A stretch of DNA of 64,000 bases from CAVVDY01 sp963819645 (GCA_963819645.1 CAWFWZ010000001.1:1054001-1118000), one strand, 5' to 3'; positions 49,978 through 62,286 are shown, numbered from the stretch's first letter. Notes: a model not told the origin generated them from the sequence alone. Numbers and translations: made by a program.

Positions 49978-50813
49978 TCCGCGCCCAGCAGGCATGCCCC
50001 GGACCACGGCTGTTTCGCCGGCCTCTCCGGCAATCGCGCGAACAGGCTGAGCATGAAAGGCGTACGTTTCAGCGCGGCCGCAGTCTTCAACATGGAGTAG
50101 ACCGCCAACATTTTCCAGCCATAGTGGGTGAAGAAGGCGGGACCCTCCTCCGGCGCGAACTGCAAGGGCGCAACCTCGCTGCCAAATTGCTGGTGGGTGC
50201 CCTTCTGCAGCATCTTTAACAGCGGAGGCGACACGATATCGACTGTCCAACGCTGAAACGCCGGGAAGCTCCGCAAGTCTTGAGCGAATTTCGCGACCTC
50301 ATCTCTCGGCAGGTAAACCAACAATCCTTCGGATATGACAAGCGCTCGACTTGCCTCGGCATTCAAGCGGGTGAAGAGCGAACGCCGCGTCTCAGTGTCG
50401 GCCAAATCTGCGGGAATTCGATCGAGCGAGCAGACCGGCTTCTCGTCTTTGAGCACGGCCTCTTTATAGTCGAGGATGTCGGGCAGATCGACCTCTACCC
50501 ATTTCAGCGACGACGGCAGCGCCATGCGATAGGGACGGGCGTCCAGACCGGCAGCGAGGTTCACAACCATATCGACGCCCTGCGCGACCTGCTCGCGGAT
50601 AATTTTGTCGAAGAGGTAGGTGCGCGTAATCCAGGACCACTCGTTTTTCTCATGGAAGGGAGTGGACTTGGCAATCTGCTCACCGCGCTCGCCCGCCAGG
50701 CTGCGCGCGAAGGGGTCGCGAAACAGCGGGTTCGGCCTCTCGCTCTCACGCGCACGGAAAACGGCTGACCAGCGCGCGGTGTCGGAGATGTGCTGAATCG
50801 TGGGTCCAGGCAT
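49974..50813 (-). CDS. Class I SAM-dependent methyltransferase, leucine carboxyl/TIGR00027 type
   Basis: A 279-residue methyltransferase with RARESERPNPLFRDPFAR, the SAM-binding VNLAAGLDARPYRM, the VEVDLPDILDYKE motif and ISEGLLVYLPRDEV. This matches the family of O-methyltransferases related to leucine carboxyl methyltransferase (TIGR00027). The substrate is unknown. I chose the internal ATG (MPGPTIQH) because the upstream part is not conserved-looking. Confidence 0.87.
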   Translation of the reverse strand: MPGPTIQHISDTARWSAVFRARESERPNPLFRDPFARSLAGERGEQIAKSTPFHEKNEWSWITRTYLFDKIIREQVAQGVDMVVNLAAGLDARPYRMALPSSLKWVEVDLPDILDYKEAVLKDEKPVCSLDRIPADLADTETRRSLFTRLNAEASRALVISEGLLVYLPRDEVAKFAQDLRSFPAFQRWTVDIVSPPLLKMLQKGTHQQFGSEVAPLQFAPEEGPAFFTHYGWKMLAVYSMLKTAAALKRTPFMLSLFARLPERPAKQPWSGACLLGAE

Positions 50814-51037
50814 ACGGCCCACTAGTGTAGCGCAGGATCTCCTCCGGGTTTGTCGGCCCGAAAGAAGGGGTTGCGTTAGCATGGCGCGCCGAAAGGCAGT
50901 TACCTGGTGCGGCTTTAGCCCAGCGGGAGCTCCTCGTTGACGGCGAGCGACAAAGCGGTTCCTCAGGGGCTGATCGCTCAGGTTTCAGGCGGCGATCGGA
51001 TGACAAAGATGAGCCGCTTCAAAACCACGAGTGTTCG

Positions 51038-54000
51038 TCAGTCGGCGAAGACCGGAGTTTCTTCCTTGACCGCTTTCTTCTTGCGCCACGGAATGTGGTC
51101 GAGTAGCCATTCCTGGAAGCGATCGAGATAGATGTAGACGACGGGAGTGGTGTACAGGGTCAGCATCTGGCTGACGATGAGGCCGCCGACGATGCTGACG
51201 CCCAAGCGGCCGGCGCAGCTCAGACCCCATGCCATGGCCGATCGCCATGCGGCAGCGCTCCGAACATAGCCGCAGCCGTGGTCATCATGATGGGACGGAA
51301 GCGCAGCAGTGCCGCTTCGTAGATGGCTTCGGCGGCGGTCCTGCCCTCGCGTTCCACTTGCAGCGCGAAGTCGATCATCATGATGGCGTTCTTCTTCACG
51401 ATGCCGATCAGCAGGATGATTCCGATGAGCGAGATGACGTTGAGCTCCATGCGGAACAGCAGCAGCGCCAGCAATCGCGCCCGTACCAGCCGAGGGAAGC
51501 GTCGACAGAATCGTGATGGGATGGATGTAGCTCTCGTACAGGATGCCGAGCACGATGTAGACGGCGATCAATGCGGTAAGGATGAGCAACGGCTCGGACG
51601 ACAACGAATCCTGGAAGGCGGCGGCCGTTCCCTGGAAGCTACCGTGAATGGTGGCGGGCATCCGCATTTCCAATTCGGTCTGCTCGATGATGCGGGTCGC
51701 CGCGCCAAGAGAAGCGCCGGGCGCCAGATTGAACGAAATGGTCACGGCCGGGAACTGTCCCTGGTGATTGACGGTCAGCGATGTAGCCGCGGTTCCAAAA
51801 TGCGCGAAGGATGACAGCGGCACCTGTGCGCCAGTCGAGGTGATGACGTAAACGCTTTCCAGCGCCGACGGCGTCATCTGGTATTGAGGATCGACTTCCA
51901 GTACGACGTGGTATTGGTTCAGCGTCTGATAGATGGTCGAAATCTCGCGCTGTCCGAAGGCGTCGTAGAGAACGTTGTCGATTTGTGACGGCGTAATGCC
52001 CAGCCGCGCCGCGGTATCGCGATCGATGATGACGTTCTGCTCCAGGCCACTGACCTGCTGATCGCTGTTGACGTCCTTCAGCATGCGGAATAGCGCGCAG
52101 CTTTTCGAGTCAGCTTCGGCGCCCACTCGTATAGCTCCTCAAGGTTCTCGCCAGACAAGGTGTACTGGTATTGGGCATTGACCCAGGCGACCGCCGATTT
52201 GCAAGTCCTGCACCGCCTGCAAGTAGAGCGTCGCGCCGGGTACGTGGGACAGCTTGGGACGCAACCGATTGATGACCGCGTCGGCGCTGACGCCCTTTGC
52301 GGTCCTTCAGGTCTTTCAGGATGACGAACATGCGCGCCTGGTTCTGCGCGCCGCCGCCACCAACCGAGGCGAGCACGTTCTCCACCGCCGGGTCCTTCTG
52401 TACAATCTGGATGAACTGATCGGTCTTCTGCTTCCATCGCGTCGAACGACACATCCTGGTCGCCCATGATCATTGCCGCCAAGACGGCCAGTGTCCTGCT
52501 GCGGGAAGAAGCCTTTGGGCACGATGACGTACAGCCACACGTTGGCGAAGAGCGTCAGGATGGTAATGGCCAGCACCAGCCGCTGATGCCGCAGCACCCA
52601 GCCCAGAGTGATCTTGTAGGTGCGGTTCAGCCACAACGAAGCCGCGTTCGCTGGCGCGATACAACATGCCATGCTTCCCGGGATCGTGGGCCTTCAGGAA
52701 GCGGGCGCACAGCATGGGCGTCGTGGTGAGCGAGACCACCAGCGATACCGCGATAGCCGCGCTCAAGGTAACGGCGAACTCGTGGAAGAGGCGGCCGACG
52801 ATGCCGCTCATCATCAGAATCGGAATGAACACCGCGATGAGCGAGGTGCTCATGGAGACGACGGTGAAGCCGATCTCGCGCGCTCCCAGCAGGGCCGCTT
52901 CGTAGGGAGCCATGCCCGCTTCCACGTGGCGCATGATGTTTTCCAGCACCACAATGGCGTCGTCGACCACGAAGCCGGTGCAGATGGTGAGCGCCATCAG
53001 GGAAAGATTGTTCAGCGAGTAGCCGCACACGTACATCACGCCGAAGGTGCCGACAATCGCCAGGGGAACGGCGACGCTGGGAATCAGGGTGGCGCGTAGT
53101 TCGCGCAAGAAAACGAACACCACCAGCACGACCAGAATGACCGAGATGATCAGCGTTCGCTCGACGTCGATAACCGAGGCACGCGTCGTGATGGTGCGGT
53201 CGAGTCCAACTTCCAGCTTGATGGACGCCGGCAGCGATGCCTGAAGGAAGGGCAGCGCCTCAATGACGCGGTCGGCGGTGGCGATGATGTTGGCTCCGGG
53301 CTGCCGGAAGACCACCACCAGCACGCTGGGCTTCCCGTTGAAGCTGCCGGCGTTGTAGATGTTGGAATAGCGAATCGCTGACCGTCGCCACGTCGGAGAG
53401 GCGGACCGGCGCACCATTGCGGTAGGCGACCATCAGATTCTGGTACTGCTTCGCCTTCTTGAGCTGGTCGTTGGTGTGGACGATCCAGCTCTTGTCGCTG
53501 TCCTGCAGCATGCCTACAGCCTGGTTTGCGTTCTGCGCGGCGACGGCAGTGCGCAGGGCTTCCAGGCCGATGTTGAGCTTGTTGAGCAGATTGGGATTGG
53601 CCTCAATGCGCACCGCGGGCTGCGACGATCCCCAGACGAACACCTGGCCCACGCCGTCGATCTGCGAGAGCTTCTGCCCCATGATGGAGTCGGCAGCGTC
53701 GTACATCTGGTCCTGCCGTCATGGCGTCGGAAGTCATCACCAGGATGATGACGGGCGAGTCGGCAGGATTGATCTTGCGGTACGTCGGATTGCTGGGAAG
53801 GTCGGCCGGCAGATAGCTGCGGGCGGCATTGATGGCGGCTTGAACGTCGCGCGCGGCGGCATCGATGTTGCGGTTCAGGTCGAACTGCATGGTGATGCCG
53901 GTGGAACCAAGCTGACTGCTGGAAGTCATCTGGTTGATTCCGGCGATGCGGCCGAACTGCCGCTCCAGCGGAGTTGCCACCGACGAGGCCATGGTCTCGG

Positions 54001-54166
54001 GACTTGCGCCGGGCAGCGATGCGCCGACGGAGATCACCGGGAAATCGATCTGCGGCAGCGGGGATACCGGAAGCTGCATGTACGCCAGTGCGCCGGCCAG
54101 CAGCAACGCAAGGGTCAGCAGCGTGGTCGCGATCGGGCGCTCGATGGCCGGCTTGGAGATGTTCAT
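51038..54166 (-). CDS. mdtC: RND efflux permease, MdtC-like, frame broken many times
   Basis: The pieces join to about 1034-1040 residues. Visible parts include the N-terminal IERPIATTLLTLALLLAGALAY, the LPVSPLPQIDFPVI strand, the central RND motifs (GFVVDDAIVVLENIMRH; KGFFPQQDTG), porter-domain segments and a C-terminal VYIYLDRFQEWL. RND pumps exchange protons for drugs across the envelope. The pieces lie in alternating frames with about nine breaks, some checked as allele pairs (for example GTC/GTA near 53380). It is second of two paired RND genes, as in MdtB-MdtC. Confidence 0.88.
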
Positions 54167-57100
54167 CTCAGTCCCCGAGCGCTTCCGCAGGTTTCGGCGC
54201 ACGCATGCGGCGGAAGGCTTCACCCAGGCGGTCGAACCACAGGTAGACCACCGGCGTGGTGTAGAGCGTCAGCAACTGGCTGACCAGCAGGCCGCCGATG
54301 ATGGTTACACCCAGCGGACGCCGCAGCTCCGATCCGGTGCCGCGTGCCGAGCGCCAGAGGAACGGCGCCGAACAAAGCCGCCAGCGTGGTCATCATGATT
54401 GGCCGGAAGCGCAGCAGGCACGCTTCGTAGATGGCGTCCACCGGCTTCTTGCCTTCGCCGCGCTCGGCTTCCAGCGCGAAGTCGATCATCATGATGGCGT
54501 TCTTCTTCACGATGCCGATCAGCAGGATGATGCCGATCAGCGCCATCACGCCCAAATCCATGCGGAAGATCAGCAGCGCGATGATGGCGCCCACACCGGC
54601 CGAAGGCAGCGTCGACAGAATCGTGATGGGATGGATGTAGCTCTCGTACAGCACGCCCAGCACGATGTACACCGTGACGATGGCGGCCAGAATCAGCCAG
54701 CCCTCGTTGGCCAGCGATGCCTGGAAGGAGCGGGCGGTGCCCTGGAAGCTGCTTTGAATGCTCGGCGGCAAGCCCAATCTCGTGCTCGGCGTTGTTGATG
54801 GCGGTTACCGCCTCACCCAGCGAATAGTCGTTGCCCAGGTTGAAGGAGACGGTGACGGCCGGGAACTGTCCCTGATGATTCAGCGACAAGCGACCCGGAG
54901 GCGGTTTCGAAATGCGCGATGGCGCTCAACGGTACCTGGCCGCTGGCGCCGGGAACGTAAATGTCTCTTCAGCGCGTCAGGATCATCGCGGTATTGGGGA
55001 TCGACCTCCAGCACCACGTGATACTGATTGAGCTGGGTGTACATGATGGAGATCAGGCGCTGGCCAAAGGCGTCGTAGAGCGTGTTGTCGATGGCCGATG
55101 GCGCTGATTCCCAAGCGCGATGCGGTGTCGCGGTCGATGACCAGCCGCTCCTCCGCGGCCTGGTTCTGCTGGTCGGTGGCAACATCGCGCAGCTGGGGCA
55201 GCGTCTTCAGCTTCTCAACCAGCTTCGCCGTCCAGACTGCCAGCTCCTTCGGATCGGCGTCTTCCAGACTGAACTGATATTGGGTGCGGCTGACGCGGTC
55301 TTCGACCGTCAGGTCCTGCACCGGCTGCATGTAGAGCGTGATGCCCTCGACGCCCGCGACCTCCTGCTGCAAACGCTTGATGATGGTGGTTACGTCGTCA
55401 TCGCGATCGTCGCGCGACTTCAGGTTGATCTGAATGCGCCCGCTGTTTGGCGTCATGTTGGTGCCGTCGACTCCGATGAACGAAGACAGGCTTTCGACAT
55501 CCTTGTCTTTCAGAATGGCGGCGGCCAGCGCCTGCTGACGCTCGCGACATGGCGGTGAACGAGATACTTTCCCGCGCGTCGGTGATGCCGGTGATGACGC
55601 CCGTATCCTGCACCGGGAAGAAGCCTTTGGGCACGATGATGTACAGCCAGATGGTGGCGACCAACGTCCCGATCGTGACCAGCAGGGTGATGGTCTGGTG
55701 CTTCAGCACGAACTGCACGGTGCGGCCGTAGAACGCGATCGTCTTGTTGAACGCGTTCTCGGACCACTCGTAGAAGCGCCCGTGCTTGGCTTGATCGCGC
55801 TGGCGCAGCAGCAGGGCGCACATCATCGGGCGTGAGCGTCAGCGAGATCAGCGCCGAAATCAGAATCGTGACCGCCAGCGTGACGGCAAACTCGCGGAAC
55901 AGGCGTCCGACGATGTCGCCCATGAAGAGCAGCGGGATCAGCACGGCGATCAGCGAAACCGTCAGCGAAACGATGGTGAAGCCGATTTGCGCCGAACCTT
56001 GCAGCGCGGCTTCGAGCGGCGTGTGGCCCTCTTCGATGAAGCGCTCGATGTTCTCGATCATCACGATGGCGTCGTCGACCACGAAGCCGGTCGAGATGGT
56101 GAGCGCCATCAGCGAGAGGTTGTCGAGTGAGTAGCCCAGCAGGTACATCACTCCGAAGGTGCCAACCAGCGACAGCGGCACGGCAACGCTGGGAATGATG
56201 GTGGCGGACAGTGTCCGCAGGAAGACGAAAATCACCATCACGACCAGCGCGATGGTCAGCATCATCTCGAACTGGACGTCTTTGACGCTGGCGCGAATGG
56301 TGTTGGTGCGGTCGGTGAGCACCGCGATCTTGACCGAACTCGGCAGGTTTGCCTGAAGCTGCTTCAGGCGCAGCTTGATGCTGTCGACAACCTTGATGAT
56401 GTTGGCGCCCGGCTGCCGCTGGATGTTGATGATGACGGCCGGAGTGGTGTTCATCCACGCCGCCTGGTTCGCGTTCTCCGCGCCTTCGATGACGCTCGCA
56501 ACATCTGAGACGCGTACCGGAGCGCCGTTCTTGTAGGCGATGATGGTGTCGGCGTACTGCTTGGGATCGAAGAGCTGATCGTTGGCGCCGATGGTGTACG
56601 CCAGCCGGTTGTTCTGCAGCTGGCCTTTCGCCTGGTTGACGTTGACCTGGCCGATGACGGTCCGCAACTGCTCCAGGCTGAGGCCGTACGAAGCCAGCGC
56701 CGTGGGATTCGCCAGGATGCGCACGGCAGGCTTCTGGCCGCCGCTGATGCTGACCAGATCCAACGCCGGGGAGCTGCGATATCTTCTGCGCAAACGTAGT
56801 GTCGGCCAGGTCCTCGACCTTGCGGCAGCGGCATCGAGTCGGAGGTCAGGGCCAAGGTCAGAATCGGTGCGTCCGCCGGGTTGACTTTGCTGTAGATCGG
56901 CGGGGCCGGCAGATCAGTCGGCAGGAACAACTGCGCAGCGTTGATGGCCGCCTGAACTTCCTGCTCGGCGACGTCGATGTTCTCATCCAGATTGAACTGC
57001 AGGGTGATGACCGAGGCGCCGAAGGCGCTGCTCGAAGTCATCTGGCTCAAGCCGGGCAACTGTCCGCACTGCCGCTCCAAAGGCGCGGTGATCGAAGAGG

Positions 57101-57278
57101 CCGTAACGTCGGGGCTGGCTCCGGGATAAAAGGTGACAATCTGAATGGTCGGGTAATCGACCTGCGGCAACGCAGAAATAGGCAACTGCCGGTAGGCAAC
57201 GATGCCCACCAGCAGCAGACCAGCCATCAGCAACGAAGTCGCGATCGGCCGGAGGATGAATGGCCGAGAAATACTCAT
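54163..57278 (-). CDS. mdtB: RND efflux permease, MdtB-like, frame broken many times
   Basis: The corrected length is about 1035 residues. It has FILRPIATSLLMAGLLLVGIVAY, QVDYPTIQIVTFYPGASPDV, DDAIVMIENIERFIEEG, the KGFFPVQDTG motif and LLSPLPSAG-type helix IHPITILSTLPSAGVGAI. Breaks resolve as CAA/CAG, GGA/GGT, CCC/CCG and TCG/TCC. Its start overlaps the adaptor stop, and its own stop overlaps the start of the MdtC-like gene by four bases, so the three genes are translationally coupled. Confidence 0.89.
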
Positions 57279-58465
57279 GACTGCGAGCCTGCTTCTCCGG
57301 TTACCTGTGCGTTCCGCGATTGGCCGCCTTGCTGCTGCGGCGCTTGCGGAGCGACTTTACTGCCGGCCTGCAACTTCTCCTGTCCATCGGTGACAACGCG
57401 GTCGCCGGCCTGCAATCCGGAGGCAATGACCACCGTGTTGCCCTGGGTAAGAGCGATTTGCACCGGCTGCATCTTGACGGTGTTGTCCTGATCGACGACG
57501 TAGGTGAAGGTACCCTGCGGACCGCGCTGCACGGCTGCAGCCGGAGCCGTTATCGCGTCCTTGCGCGTTTCCAGCAGCAGATGGACGTTCACAAACTCGT
57601 TCGGCCAAAGCGTGTTTTCCGGATTCTCGAAGATCGCTTTCAGCTTCGCCGTTCCCGTCGTCGCGATCGATCTGGTTGTCGATGGTAAGCAGCTTGCCGG
57701 CTGATAGCTTCGTCTGGTCGTCGCGGCCGTAGACGTCAACCTGCATTGCTCCTTTGCGCATCTGCTGGAGCACAGACTGCAACTGGTCTTCCGGCAGGGT
57801 AAAGATCACGGCAATGGGATGCAGCTGGGTGATGACCAGCATCGGGGTGCCGGAGGCTGCGGTGATGTAGTTGCCGGGATCCACCTGGCGCAAGCCGACT
57901 CGACCATCGATCGGTGAGGTGATACGGCAGTAAGTGAGGTTGAGCTTCGCGTTGTCGATCGCCGCTTTATCAGCGGCGATAGTTCCTTCGAACTGCCCGA
58001 ATGAGGCCTGCAACGTGTCCAGGTCCTGCTTGGCAATAACGCCGCTTTCATACAGGGCCTTGTTGCGCTCATACTGCGCCTTCGCGTTCGCCAGCTGCGC
58101 TTCGTCACGTTGCAGGTTGGCTTGCGCGGTTGCCAACGCCACCTGGTAGGGACGCTCGTCGATCACGATGAGCAGCTCGCCCTTGCGGACATCCTGGCCT
58201 TCCTGGAAATTGACTTGCATGATCTGCCCGTCAACCCGGCTCTTCAATGAAACGGTATTGAAAGCTTGCACCGAACCGAGGCCCGTCAGATAAACCGGGA
58301 AGTCACGCTCCTTGACGGTTGCTACACCTACCGGGACGGTCTGGTGGACCACCGGCTCCGCGGCCGCCCTTGGTAGTGCTGGCGCTGTTTGCCTTTCTGG
58401 CAGGCGGCCAGAGCTGCACATATAAGAATCGCGATCGCTAATGCGATTATTCCGCGACGCTTCAA
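57275..58465 (-). CDS. mdtA: MdtA-type RND adaptor lipoprotein, frame broken three times
   Basis: The corrected protein is 395 residues. The TTG start, behind a strong AGGAGG site, gives a lipoprotein signal (ALAIAILICAALAACQKG). It has VYLTGLGSVQAFNTVSLKS, the coiled-coil hairpin, RITSPIDGRVGLRQVDPG, the SAGKLLTIDNQIDATTG motif typical of MdtA, and DRVVTDGQEKLQAG. It joins the RND pump to an outer-membrane channel. Breaks resolve as CAA/CAG, CGC/CGG and GAT/GAC. It opens the mdtABC-like operon, divergent from a CpxR-like regulator. Confidence 0.9.
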
Positions 58466-58638
58466 CTTTCCTCCTAGAGGTTCACGACTTCCAGCGATTT
58501 GGGGGGCAATTACCAGGGGCGCATAACGGCACTGGAAGCAAACCCGGTCTTATCAATATTATTGCCTTAAGGGCTTGATATGTGGTCCGCATGCATTGCG
58601 CCAGTACTTATTAGACCGGAATAGCTAACCTTAGGGCG

Positions 58639-58674
58639 GTTAAGAGAGGGTGAAGGAAGGTAAAGTTTTGTGAA
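58639..58674. promoter_or_regulatory. Tandem GTGAA/GTAAA repeats, predicted CpxR-like binding site
   Basis: GTTAA (58639), GTGAA (58650), GTAAA (58660) and GTGAA (58670) recur at 10-11-base spacing, about one helix turn. This matches the GTAAA-N5-GTAAA form known for CpxR in enterobacteria. The site lies between the divergent pump operon and its presumed regulator gene. Confidence 0.6.
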
Positions 58675-58732
58675 GGATAATCGTACATCTCGAAACACTT
58701 CTTCACCGCCACCCTCGCCGGGAAAAGGCACA

Positions 58733-59461
58733 ATGAAAATCATGAAGCGCCTGCTCATCGTCGACGACGATCACGGGTTGGTCACCCTGTTGAAGCGCTT
58801 CCTGGAAGCGGAGGGCTTCACGGTCGACACCGCCTACGACCATGGCGATGGTCTGAAGGCGGCCCTCACCGGGGACCACGAAATCATCATCCTGGATGTG
58901 ATGTTGCCGGGCGGCTCGGGGTTCGAGCTGCTCAAATCGTTGCGCCAGCAATCTGGAGTGCCCGTCCTGCTGCTCACCGCACGAGGCGAAGCGGTTGACC
59001 GCATCCTCGGCCTGGAAATTGGGGCGGACGACTATCTCGCCAAGCCCTTCGACCCGCGCGAACTGGTGGCCCGCATCCGCGCCATTCTGCGGCGCACCCA
59101 GGAAGGCGTTCCGGGTGCACGCGCCCCGATGCCGACGAAGTCCTGAGCGTTGGCGATATCGAGATGTCGATAGCGACTCGTACGCGTGACCTGCGGCGGT
59201 CAGCCGGTCGATCTTACCTCGGTGGAATTCAACGTCCTTGAGCTGCTGCTGCGCCACGCCGGTAACGTGGTTACGCGCGAGCAGATTGCTGAAGTCGCAT
59301 TGGGCCGTCCGTTGAACCCATTCGATCGCAGCGTCGATGTTCATGTCAGCCGCTTGCGCAAGAAGCTGGGCAGCTTTGCCGGCAGCGACGATCTGATTCG
59401 TCCCATTCGCGGCATTGGATACTTTATGCCCGCGTCGACTCCGGAACGGAGCCGCACATGA
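58733..59461 (+). CDS. OmpR/CpxR-family response regulator, frame broken three times
   Basis: The corrected protein is 241 residues. The receiver domain has the acidic pocket DDD, the phosphoacceptor Asp in IIILDVMLPGG, the LLLTARGE threonine and the KPF lysine. The winged-helix domain follows (VTCGGQPVDLTSVEFNVLELLL; SVDVHVSRLRKKLG; IRGIGYFM). Extra bases resolve as GCA/GCC plus GCG/GCC near 59117-59124, and ACG/ACC at 59183. It overlaps the histidine kinase start by ATGA. Confidence 0.92.
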
Positions 59462-60894
59462 ACCGCCGGTTGTTCTGGAAAATATTCCTGCCTTTCTGGG
59501 TGGCGCAGGCCCTGCTGCTGGGAGCGCTCTACCTGCGTCTTCACGTCCGTCTGCATTCCGAGCGCCCATGGTGGACCCAGCCTTCGCGGCAGGTGATGCC
59601 GCAACTTGGGCTCGACGCGGCGCTCGACTACGAACACGGCGGCCAGCCCGCGCTCGACGGATTCTCTCGAATCGCATATCGATCAAAGGCAGAGCATCGT
59701 ACTGGTTGCTGGATGGCGACGGCAGGGAACTGGGCAGCAGGTTCGCGCCCGGCGATCTTCAGGCGCACGCCATGCAGGCATTGCAAAGCGGCGGATCCCT
59801 GCGGATCGAAGACATGCGCCATCGTGGTGAATCCATCAACACCCCGCAAGCGCGATATCTGATGGTGGCGGAGTTTGTTCCGCCGCCACTCTCGGAACGT
59901 GTCCCGGGCGACATTCTGTGGACATTGAAGCTGGGCACGATTGTGTCGGCGTTCCTCTGCCTGGTGATTGCGCATTATCTCAGCAAGCCGATCGAGCGGC
60001 TGCGCACCGCCACCAATGAGTTGGCGCGCGGCAATCTCGATATTCGGGTCAGCCACTACATCGGAAACCGGCGCGACGAAATTGCCGAACTGGTACGCGA
60101 TTTCGATTCCATGGCGGATGAGTTGCGCAAGCTCATCCAGAGCGAGCGCAATCTGCTCAGCGGCGTCTCGCATGAACTGCGCTCGCCCATCGCGCGCATT
60201 CGTCTTGCGCTGACCCTGGCGCGCGGCGCCGACGCCCGCGAGCGTCGTGAGATGCTCGACCGCATCGAGCAGGACACCATTCAGCTCGACTCGATGCTGG
60301 AGAAGATCCTTATCGTCGCCCGGCTCGAGGGTGGCCAGCACAAACCCAAGTTTGAGAATGTCGCTCTGCGCGAGATTGTCGAGAACGTTCTCGATGATGC
60401 CCGGTTCGAGGCTACCGCAGTCGATGTTGACATCCACTTCGCCGGAAGCCCCGGACGTCAACCTGAGCGGCGATGCCGACCTGCTGCGCAGCGCCGTGGA
60501 GAACATCGTGCGCAACGCCATCTTCTATTCCGGTACCGGCGGCCAGATCGACATCACCTTGCGGCGCGACAACGGTACCGCGTTGCTCTCGGTGCGTGAC
60601 AACGGTCCGGGTGTGCCTGAGGAATCACTACCTTTGTTGTTCAAGCCCTTCTATCGTGTCGATAATTCGCGTGGCGTATCGACAGGAGGCATGGGACTGG
60701 GGCTCGCCATAGTGCGCAATGCCGTGCTCGTACACGGAGGAACCATCACCGCGCAGAACGTAGTTCCACACGGTTTGCAAATTGATATTTCGCTTGCCGA
60801 TTGCTCCCGCTGCGCCGCGCAACGTGCCACCACAACTGGTCGCGCCCACGAAGAATGGGAAGTAGTCCGGCTTACGTCGATCAGTCCGGAGTAG
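59458..60894 (+). CDS. CpxA-like sensor histidine kinase, frame broken three times
   Basis: The corrected protein is 477 residues. There is an N-terminal membrane segment (IFLPFWVAQALLLGALYL), a periplasmic sensor, a second segment (LGTIVSAFLCLVIAHYL), a HAMP domain, the H-box GVSHELRSPIARI, the N-box ENIVRNAIFYS and the G boxes DNGPGVPEES and GMGLGLAIV. It phosphorylates its partner regulator. Breaks resolve as TTC/TTT, TCG/TCC and CCC/CCG. The pair is divergent from the pump operon it likely controls. Confidence 0.92.
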
Positions 60895-61035
60895 ATCGCT
60901 GTCCCGACGACGGCATCGATGCCTGGCGGCTCAGCTGCGAGTGCACGTGTTTCGATATTGTTCCTTGATACAAGCGCCCACTGCGGGCTTTCCGCGACAA
61001 CCTTCGGCGCGTCGGCTACACTGAATACTTACCTT

Positions 61036-61902
61036 ATGACATGGTTCAAGCGAGAAAACGCCGAGCTCGACACCTCGGGCGAGAAGAAGGTCAAGACCGA
61101 AGGCTTGTGGGTGAAGTGCGACGGGTGCCGGCAGATTATCTGGAAGAAAGATCTCGACCAGAATCTGAACGTCTGCCCCAAGTGCGACCGGCATTTCCGC
61201 ATCGACGCTCGCACCCGCCTGGCGCAACTGCTGGATGACGGTCGTTACGAGATCGACGACGACAACCTGGTCTCGACCGATCCGCTGAAGTTTACCGACT
61301 TGAAGCCTTACGCCGACCGCCTGCGGCGCGCGCGCAGCGAAACCGGCCTCAACGATGCCATCATTAATGCGCGCGGCAAGCTCGACGGCAAGCCGGTGCT
61401 GGTCAGCGCCATGGAATACGCGTTTATAGGCGGCTCCATGGGGGCGGTGGTGGGCGAAGTTCTCACCCGAGCCATCGAGCGCGCCACCGATCAGCGCTTG
61501 CCGCTCATCGTCGTCTCGGCTTCCGGCGGGGCTCGCATGATGGAAGGCGTCGTCAGCCTGATGCAACTGGCGAAAATCTCTTCCGCCCTGGCGCGCATGG
61601 ATGATGCCGGCGTCCCCTACGTCTCTTTGCTCACCGATCCCACCACCGGTGGAGTTACTGCCTCGTTCGCGATGCTTGGGGACTTGAACATTGCCGAGCC
61701 GGGCGCGCTGATAGGTTTTGCCGGACCACGCGTGATCGAGCAGACGATTCGCCAGAAGCTACCGGAAGGTTTCCAGCGCAGCGAGTTTCTGTTGCAGCAC
61801 GGCATGCTCGACGCGGTCGTGCATCGTCGTGATGTGAAGCCGTACATTTCGCGTGCCCTGGACTTCATGGCGGTGCCGAAGCAGGAGCCTGCCCGCGCCT
61901 GA
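61036..61902 (+). CDS. accD: Acetyl-CoA carboxylase carboxyltransferase subunit beta
   Basis: A 288-residue protein. It has an N-terminal zinc finger (CDGC and CPKC), the SGGARMMEGVVSLMQ motif, and DPTTGGVTASFAMLGD and GFAGPRVIEQTIRQKLPEGFQ. It forms the carboxyltransferase half with AccA and transfers CO2 from biotin to acetyl-CoA for fatty acid synthesis. I start at MTWFKREN; the frame further upstream is not conserved. The duplicated tRNA region follows. Confidence 0.95.
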   Translation: MTWFKRENAELDTSGEKKVKTEGLWVKCDGCRQIIWKKDLDQNLNVCPKCDRHFRIDARTRLAQLLDDGRYEIDDDNLVSTDPLKFTDLKPYADRLRRARSETGLNDAIINARGKLDGKPVLVSAMEYAFIGGSMGAVVGEVLTRAIERATDQRLPLIVVSASGGARMMEGVVSLMQLAKISSALARMDDAGVPYVSLLTDPTTGGVTASFAMLGDLNIAEPGALIGFAGPRVIEQTIRQKLPEGFQRSEFLLQHGMLDAVVHRRDVKPYISRALDFMAVPKQEPARA

Positions 61903-62054
61903 TACTCCAGTCCGTCCTGTTGCACTCCGCTTGTGCTACTCGCCTTGGTAGGAGCTGAATCGAAATACTGCGCGCATTCCGTGACACAGCACGCGCGGAC
62001 AGGTTATGATGAATTGCTTCTGATCGAGAGAGGACGCCCGTCCTCTTACGGGTC

Positions 62055-62134
62055 GGAGAGGTGGCCGAGTGGCTGAAGGCGGCGGTTTGCTAAACCGTTA
62101 TACGGTCAAAAGCTGTATCGGGGGTTCGACCCAA
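62055..62134 (+). pseudogene. Truncated tRNA-Ser(GCT) copy lacking its 3' end
   Basis: The first 75 bases match the complete tRNA-Ser downstream exactly, up to the T-loop TTCGA. The T-arm partner, acceptor strand and CCA are missing: the sequence instead passes into a copy of the accD-downstream spacer. It cannot fold into a functional tRNA. Its upstream promoter region is a diverged copy of the functional one. Confidence 0.85.
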
Positions 62135-62212
62135 ATCCGTCCTGTTCGCAATTCGCTTTTTGGTGCTGCGAATTGGTACGGAGGCGAAACCGCAAATACT
62201 GTGAGGCATTCC

Positions 62213-62242
62213 GTGACACAGTATGCGCGGACAGGTTATGAT
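62213..62242 (+). promoter_or_regulatory. Promoter of tRNA-Ser
   Basis: GTGACA (62213-62218), an 18-bp spacer and TATGAT (62237-62242) stand 44 bases before the tRNA. The same pair is conserved in the upstream duplicate. Confidence 0.65.
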
Positions 62243-62286
62243 GAAGTGCTTCTGATCGAGAGAGGGCTCCCGTCCTCTAACGCGTC

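Noticed and set aside
62055..62134. Second functional tRNA-Ser gene
   Set aside because: The T-arm cannot close and the acceptor strand with CCA is missing.
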